Assembly (NCBI GenBank): GCA_001970955.1
Contig: MPUH01000395.1
Location: 1 to 57,465 of the forward strand
Length of the DNA: 57,465 nt
Direction: 5' to 3'
Source: Stentor coeruleus
Taxonomy: Eukaryota > Ciliophora > Heterotrichea > Heterotrichida > Stentoridae
Made by a program: the position numbers and the translations under genes. The notes under the pieces are model-generated. The model saw nothing but the letters and a program-made list of their open reading frames with translations. It ran no database searches and had not been told where the DNA came from. Below are positions 52,572 through 57,465 of the stretch, piece by piece. Position 1 is the first letter of the stretch. The number at the start of each line of letters is the position of its first letter.

Positions 52572-52997
52572 ATGGAAGATAATAAACAGATCGTAGTCAA
52601 ACTTATATTTACTGCTCCTAGTGTTTTATCACTGGTAAGTGCAGTATATAGTTTCTTTTACTGGGCTGATATAATATCGAAAATGTTTTGTTTTCATTTG
52701 ATGTAAGATCAAGGTAGGTCTGTAAGTATGTTGCCAATACTTTTGGAGTTTTCTCCTTATTTCAGAGAATACATAATGGGCTCTTTTACATCTAAACTCG
52801 AAGGAAGTTATGCTAAAATCTCTCTTTTACTATATATAAGTGTTCTTGTAGCAATAATAGGTATTGGTGTTCTCGGGTTTATCACCGCCACAATTGATAT
52901 AATAGCAAGTTGTGCCCTTCTTATATACGAATTCAGACATAAAATCACAGAAAAACTCGGCTTAAAATTAGCCCTTCCTAGCATAGAACAAATTTAG
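52572..52997 (+). CDS. Small membrane protein with one 15-nt intron
   Basis: Exon 1 is 52572-52702 and exon 2 is 52718-52997. The 15-nt intron GTAAGATCAAGGTAG (52703-52717) contains an in-frame TAA, and removal keeps frame. The protein is about 136 residues. One hydrophobic stretch lies in exon 1 (LIFTAPSVLSLVSAVYSFFY), and a long hydrophobic region in exon 2, about residues 78-115 (SLLLYISVLVAIIGIGVLGF and on to CALLIYEF), could form two helices. The protein is therefore probably integral to a membrane. No family recognised. Confidence 0.72.
52703..52717 (+). other. 15-nt spliceosomal intron
   Basis: GTAAGATCAAGGTAG. It has GT/AG ends, C at position 8 and A at position 10. Removal joins two hydrophobic-protein exons in frame. 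Confidence 0.82.
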
Positions 52998-53010
52998 CTA
53001 ATTATTTCTT

Positions 53011-55131
53011 TTAATTTTTTCTGGCAATTTTTTTATTCTTATCATTTTGCTCTTTAGAATTTCTAACCTTTTCTTCTAATAAGACTCTGTAGTTTTTCTT
53101 AGAAATTTCTAATTTTTTTCTTAGTATTGCATTATCTTTTTTCATATCTTCAATATATTTATTGTCATTTATTAATATTTGAGATAAAGCCTCTTCATCT
53201 TTACCTTCTAAGGATTTACGGAATATCACTTGAGATTTTATTTTGTTTCCTGTATATAAAATACTATGAAGATCTAATATTTCAAGTTCATCTGTTAATA
53301 TTCTTAATTGAAGTTCAAGACGTGTTGATTCAGATTTTTGACTTAAATTGGTTTTCTATGTTGAAGTTACGATAGATTCTTTTTCAAGATGCTCAAGATC
53401 TTCGCTTAGGCGGAAATTATCATCCCTAAGTTTCATATAAATTTCATGTAGCAATTCATACTTTCTTTGTTCATTTTGTTTAACTTCATCAAGTTTTTCA
53501 CTATGTTTAGCAAGTCTACTCATAATATCCTCCTTCTCTTTAACTGACTGTATAACTTTCTTATTAATCTCATGCAAAGATTTTTTACTATACTCATATG
53601 TAGCCATTTGCCTTCGAGCCCTTTCAGGAAAACTTTTAAGCGAAGTGTAAACATTTGTCTTCAAATTCTTATTAATATTATCCAAAACCTTAATTCCAAC
53701 AAAATTCAAATCAAGTCCTAGTTTTAATATCACATGATTTACTCTTGTTGCTTCACAAAGATCTTCTCCTCCTGAATCTTTTATAGCATTTTCTTTTAAA
53801 TTCAGCTCAGTAAGGCTTTGATTTATTTTTAAAGCTTCAGCGATGAGTCTGGCTCCAGTGTTTTTGATTTTGTTTTTTGATAAATTTAAATTTTTTAGTA
53901 TAAAATTCCTTTCTAAAGAGCTGCAGAGAATTTGTAGCCAAAGGTCTTCTATGCTGTTTGAAGATATATTAAGGACTTCTAAACCTTTGTTTTTTATGAG
54001 GACTTTGCCGAGATAGTTTATAGCTTCTTTGCTTAGAGAGCAATCAGAAAAATTACAGTCTTTTAAGCAGGTGTTGTTTTCTATGGCATAGGAGATATCT
54101 GTAGGGAAATAATGTATGGGGTTAGAAGAAAGATCTAGTTTTTTAAGATTGTAATTGCTATAAAGGGCACCAAAAATACTCTTACATCCTTTATAGCTGA
54201 TGCTGTTGTTATGTAAGAATAATTGTTCTAATGAGAAGTCTAAAGCTAGAACTTCAGCTATAAATCCACAACCTTCATTACCTATAAGATTATCACTTAG
54301 GTCTAGAAGGAGAAGATGAGTTTTTTTTAATGATTGGGTTAAAATATTGATATGAGATGGACTTAGATAATTTCCTCCGAGGTTTAGAGAGACTAGGCTT
54401 ATGTTATTTTCTAGACCTTCAGAAATTTCTGGTATACATTCGCTTATGCCAGTGTTATAAAAGTTTAAGACTCCAATTACATCAGTAAAAGTCAAATACC
54501 TTTGTATTTCCGCTCCACATGCTTTTCCCAACTTATTCTTATGCAATGCTTCATTAGATCCAAGATTAAGACTAAACAATGAATTATGTCCAGTAAGCGC
54601 CCTAAGGAGCTTTCCTGTCCCATCAGCTGTAAGATTATTATTACTCAGATCCAAATGTACCAGCACGGAACTATTACTTAATCCGGGCAATAAACCTTCA
54701 ACACCCTCATCACCAAGAAAATTTTTCCCTAGCCTTAAATATGAGAAATTCTTGCTTCTAATCAGCATTTCACCAATAACCTTACCAGATTTAGGCCCAA
54801 GGCTGTATTCAGTGAGTTTTAAGTTTTTCTCTAAAAAATGAGTTGAGCAGTATTCGAAAAATTTCCGTTTATGGTTTTTTTGAGCTGAGATTTGTAGGTC
54901 AGAACATTTAGCGTAGTAGAGCTGTTCAAGAAGATGCTGAGGAACACCTGCGATTTCATAGACTGATATTGAAAAATTGTGAAATTTTGAAGGTGAACGA
55001 CTGAAGGATTTTGAGATGCTTTTACGGCTGAGCGAGCTTCGAGGTCTTGTAGATGAAGTATGAGTTTGCTTTGGATTGAAAAAAGATTCTAGTCTGTCCC
55101 AAGATTTTTGAACTGATTTATTTAATTTCAT
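53011..55131 (-). CDS. Leucine-rich-repeat protein with C-terminal coiled coil, one 15-nt intron
   Basis: Exon 1 (55131-53371) and exon 2 (53355-53011) are joined across a 15-nt intron (GTAACTTCAACATAG on the minus strand, 53370-53356) that would otherwise supply the stop codon TAG. The protein is about 701 residues. Residues about 95-480 contain ribonuclease-inhibitor-type leucine-rich repeats of about 28 residues (for example LVHLDLSNNNLTADGTGKLL and LKNLNLSKNKIKNTGARLI). After that comes a helical, Lys/Glu-rich region that continues through exon 2 (LELQLRILTDELEILDL) as a coiled coil. RI-type LRR proteins with coiled coils are frequent in ciliate flagellar and cortical structures; the partner here is unknown. 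Confidence 0.88.
53356..53370 (-). other. 15-nt spliceosomal intron
   Basis: GTAACTTCAACATAG on the minus strand. It has GT/AG ends, C at position 8 and A at position 10. Splicing extends the LRR protein by about 115 residues. Confidence 0.88.
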
Positions 55132-55373
55132 TTATACTGTGGATTATGCAGATTGTGCATACTTGACTTCTTTGAAAAAGAAAATATGGTTTGAAGGTGA
55201 GTTATAGGATTTGATAAGCTAGATTGTATCATTTAGAGTTTTGTGAAAGGAATTTGTTTTGGAATAATAAATGTGCGAGAATTTAATTTTAAAAAAAATA
55301 TTTTTTTCAATAAGAGTGTGAAGGATTAAAATCAGATAATACAGTTTATGCTTCTCTTAATCATTTTTAAAAT

Positions 55374-56042
55374 ATGATAGGATGCAAAAAACACATGACC
55401 AAAACAAACTGCGTTCCAATAAAACTCTTCACCTTCCCCAGTAGTATCCTTAATCACTCTAAACAGCCATCCTCTGAAGACTTATCATCTCTAGCAAAAT
55501 TCCCATACTCAAAACAAAATAGTTTAAAGTGTAATCGTTTAGAAATATCAAAAAGTCGTCTATTTAGATCAAAATCCACCAAAACTGTATTAGACAAGTC
55601 TTCATGTCTTCATGTAAACGAGTATAGTTTTATTGATCTTGGAATTGAAGACCAGAAAGTAACGAAGCCATCAGTTTTCCCTGATGGTAAGTGTAAAAAG
55701 CCTATAAAAGCTGAGTCTTTAAAAGACAAGTCCATAATGTTTTCTATATCAATAGAGAGTTTTTATAAGAATCCTGGTGTTTATACCCCAGCAGCATTGA
55801 TAAAAAAGCCTCTTATTATAAGAAAAACTTTGAAGTCGTTTCAGAACCCTATGAAAGACTGGATAATATTTGATACATTTTCAGCAGTAAAACCTGTTAG
55901 TACAGTGAAAAAAAGAAAACCCTTGACACAAAACTGTTTAGTAGAGAATCTTAAAAAGAAAAAAAGCCTTCAAGCCTGGATCCCTCAACCTAGGCTTTAT
56001 TGTAAAAGCCCAATTACTATTAACAGTGAGCCTAGAGATTAA
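55374..56042 (+). CDS. Basic hypothetical protein
   Basis: A 222-residue open frame starting MIGCKKHMTKTNCVPIKLFT; Met-8 is an alternative start. It is rich in Lys and Ser, with scattered cysteines but no metal-binding pattern, and no membrane segment. G-rich sequence follows the stop. It is transcribed divergently from the LRR gene, 242 nt away, so the two may share a promoter region. Confidence 0.65.
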   Translation: MIGCKKHMTKTNCVPIKLFTFPSSILNHSKQPSSEDLSSLAKFPYSKQNSLKCNRLEISKSRLFRSKSTKTVLDKSSCLHVNEYSFIDLGIEDQKVTKPSVFPDGKCKKPIKAESLKDKSIMFSISIESFYKNPGVYTPAALIKKPLIIRKTLKSFQNPMKDWIIFDTFSAVKPVSTVKKRKPLTQNCLVENLKKKKSLQAWIPQPRLYCKSPITINSEPRD

Positions 56043-56840
56043 TTAATTTTTGTTATCAGTATTATAGAGTTTTTATAGGATTGGGAAGACATTAGAATGA
56101 GATTATTTGTAAGGTTGATTTAGAGGTTTGTGGGTTTTAAGAATTTTTGATATTTTTTAAGGTTTTTAGATAGGTAGATATGATGAGAAGTATGATTTTG
56201 AAGTAATATTTTTATTTTGGATTGAGATTTTGGAAGAGGATTTTAGCATGAAGTTTAAAGATAAGGGTGTTGTGATGTGGTTTGAGATATTGAGGATTAG
56301 GAGAGAGTTTATATTAAGAGGTTTGTTGTATTTGTTTATATAATTAAAAGAAAGATCAGGTTATTATAGGATAGTATAGGCAAGATAATTAGATAGAAAT
56401 TTAGGTTGCAATTTTTTTTATTTCGAACAGCTTATAATTTTTTGAATACTTAGGGTGCTGTTAGGAAAATTATCTTTTCGACTTTAAATTTTGATTTCAA
56501 TGCTTTTAAACTCAGTATTTTTCTTTTTTAGCTCATTTTTTATTAAGCTTTTATGCACAAGAAACTTTTTTTCATTTTTTATTAAGCTTTTATGCACAAG
56601 AAACTTTTTTCATATAAACTTCATATTTCCAAACATAAAAGTATCTACTCGCCCTGTAACAAATACAGAATCTTTATTTTTTACTTATTTTTCTATAAAG
56701 TATATATTGTTAGAATTCATATAATAAAACCACTTAATCATCTAAAAAATAGTATTCCCATATCTTATCCCATAAAAAAATAACCAAACATCATAAAGCC
56801 TCTTAAAAATCAAGTAATCCTACAATCCAAATAATCATTA
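56043..56840. other. Convergent intergenic region
   Basis: 56050-56440 is G-rich (after the plus-strand gene), and about 56640-56840 is C-rich (after the minus-strand gene). A 39-bp tandem duplication lies between. Short open frames at 56491-56783 are T-rich and overlap that repeat; I do not call them genes. Confidence 0.5.
56534..56611. repeat. 39-bp tandem duplication
   Basis: A unit containing TTATTAAGCTTTTATGCACA occurs twice back to back (from 56534 and 56573), differing only in T-run length. No N. Real or assembly-derived. Confidence 0.8.
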
Positions 56841-57356
56841 CTAATTTTTAACATCTATTTTATATTCAAAGCAAATAAACTTATTGATCTCTTCATTTTC
56901 TCTAAGTTGCACTTCAAACTTATTTTCAGCATCTTCAGCTTCTTCACAATGCACAATATTAGCAATTTTCGCATAAACCAAATACTGCAAAGGTTTGATT
57001 TCCAGTTTATGAACAGCTAAAGCTAGTAAAAGTAATTGTTCTGGTTCAATTTCATCAACAAAACCATAATCCTTACTTTTTTCACAATTTCTTCTGTTTA
57101 TATCCCCAATATTTATCATATCATTAGATGAGGTAGTTTCGATTTTTACTTCTTCTGGATTATAATTGCAATACTCAAAGAACTTTTGGATTAAGGTTAA
57201 GGTTTCTGAGTCTATGGATAATAAAGATAAATCTATTGGAAGATTTGGATCTGGGATTTCTAATTAGATGATACCAGTAAGGAAACCGGAGAAGTCTTGG
57301 ATTTTAATAGGAAAGAAGTGATGCTTATGTTCAGAGCTGATTAAGGTTAATTCCAT
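56841..57356 (-). CDS. Divergent SKP1-like protein with one 15-nt intron
   Basis: Exon 1 (57356-57275) and exon 2 (57259-56841) are joined by removing GTATCATCTAATTAG (57274-57260), whose in-frame TAA would otherwise stop translation. The protein is about 166 residues, the usual size of SKP1. It has the BTB/SKP1 order: an N-terminal strand segment (MELTLISSEHKHHFFPIKI), then LPIDLSLLSIDSETLTLIQKF, and the SKP1 core LLLLALAVHKLEIKPLQYLV followed by KIANIV. The C-terminal F-box-binding helices and the usual terminal WCE are not recognisable. A role as SCF ubiquitin-ligase adaptor is likely for the fold but uncertain because of the divergent tail. Confidence 0.78.
57260..57274 (-). other. 15-nt spliceosomal intron
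   Basis: GTATCATCTAATTAG on the minus strand. Position 4 is T instead of the A seen in the other three introns, while C8 and A10 are kept. Confidence 0.85.
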
Positions 57357-57465
57357 TTATTAGATTTTATTATTGTGAGAATTTGGTTTTTGGGCAGAAT
57401 TGTCTGTGCTTTTAACAGATATATCCTTTAAAAAATTGTAATTAATGTTTATATTATTAAATTAT

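Noticed and set aside
56491..56783. Two short plus-strand frames near 56.6 kb
   Set aside because: They overlap a 39-bp tandem duplication and consist mostly of T/A runs.
1..57465. Alternative ciliate genetic code
   Set aside because: TAA, TAG and TGA all end long frames at sensible places, and no conserved domain needs a reassigned stop; the standard code fits.
1..57465. tRNA, rRNA, CRISPR arrays, transposases, telomeric ends
   Set aside because: I looked on both strands and found no convincing cloverleaf, rRNA core, spaced repeats, transposase motif or terminal telomere repeat.

Overview
The window looks like macronuclear-type DNA of a heterotrich ciliate, most like Stentor. It is very AT-rich and gene-dense. 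Long proteins read through with the standard code and all three stop codons are used. At least four genes are interrupted by spliceosomal introns of exactly 15 nt (33924-33938, 52703-52717, 53356-53370 and 57260-57274). The kinases, WD40-TRP channel, SKP1-like and leucine-rich proteins are clearly eukaryotic. I see no rRNA, tRNA, CRISPR array, transposase or telomere repeat.

Layout. (1) 1-16.1 kb: a head-to-tail plus-strand tandem array of large GBP/atlastin-like (dynamin-superfamily) GTPases. It has five full-length copies, one frame-disrupted copy (8249-10502) and one short relic (about 2779-2895). Copies at 406, 3113, 5744 and 8249 form one subfamily; copies at 10914 and 13892 form another. 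Two full-length copies (3113 and 10914) have changed both the switch I Thr and the G3 Gly. (2) 16.3-20.2 kb: a tandem pair of unrecognised paralogues with a CxCG...CLDC cysteine motif. They share a G-run leader just before the start codon with the first GTPase subfamily. (3) 20.5-24.3 kb: one gene for a 14-repeat WD40 protein fused to a TRP-like cation channel, split only by a 25-bp tandem duplication. (4) 24.4-29.2 kb: a minus-strand kinase relic, a zinc-finger protein and a plus-strand coding relic. (5) 29.2-44.9 kb: mixed-strand housekeeping and signalling genes: ubiquitin-like/Tudor-knot protein, MAP3K-like kinase, coiled-coil protein, histidine phosphatase, a putative prenylated protein, a cNMP-binding protein, a phytanoyl-CoA dioxygenase-like enzyme and a CK1-like kinase. 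(6) 45-57.5 kb: small orphan genes, a coiled-coil/GAR-like protein, a small membrane protein, a long leucine-rich-repeat protein and a divergent SKP1-like gene.

Two general properties help in reading the window. First, seven single-N positions each sit between two near-identical copies of flanking sequence. These look like unmerged contig ends, so the duplications there, including two inside the GTPase gene at 10914 and one inside the gene at 36355-37163, are probably not biological. Second, noncoding flanks show a transcription-oriented skew: sequence before a gene is C-rich and G-poor on the coding strand, and sequence after it is G-rich and C-poor. This skew supports several weak gene and relic calls.

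The most interesting system is the GTPase array, which shows birth-and-death evolution, loss of catalytic motifs and a shared leader element with the neighbouring orphan pair. Its function is not shown by sequence. A role in membrane remodelling or in cell-autonomous defence, as in animal GBPs, is inference.
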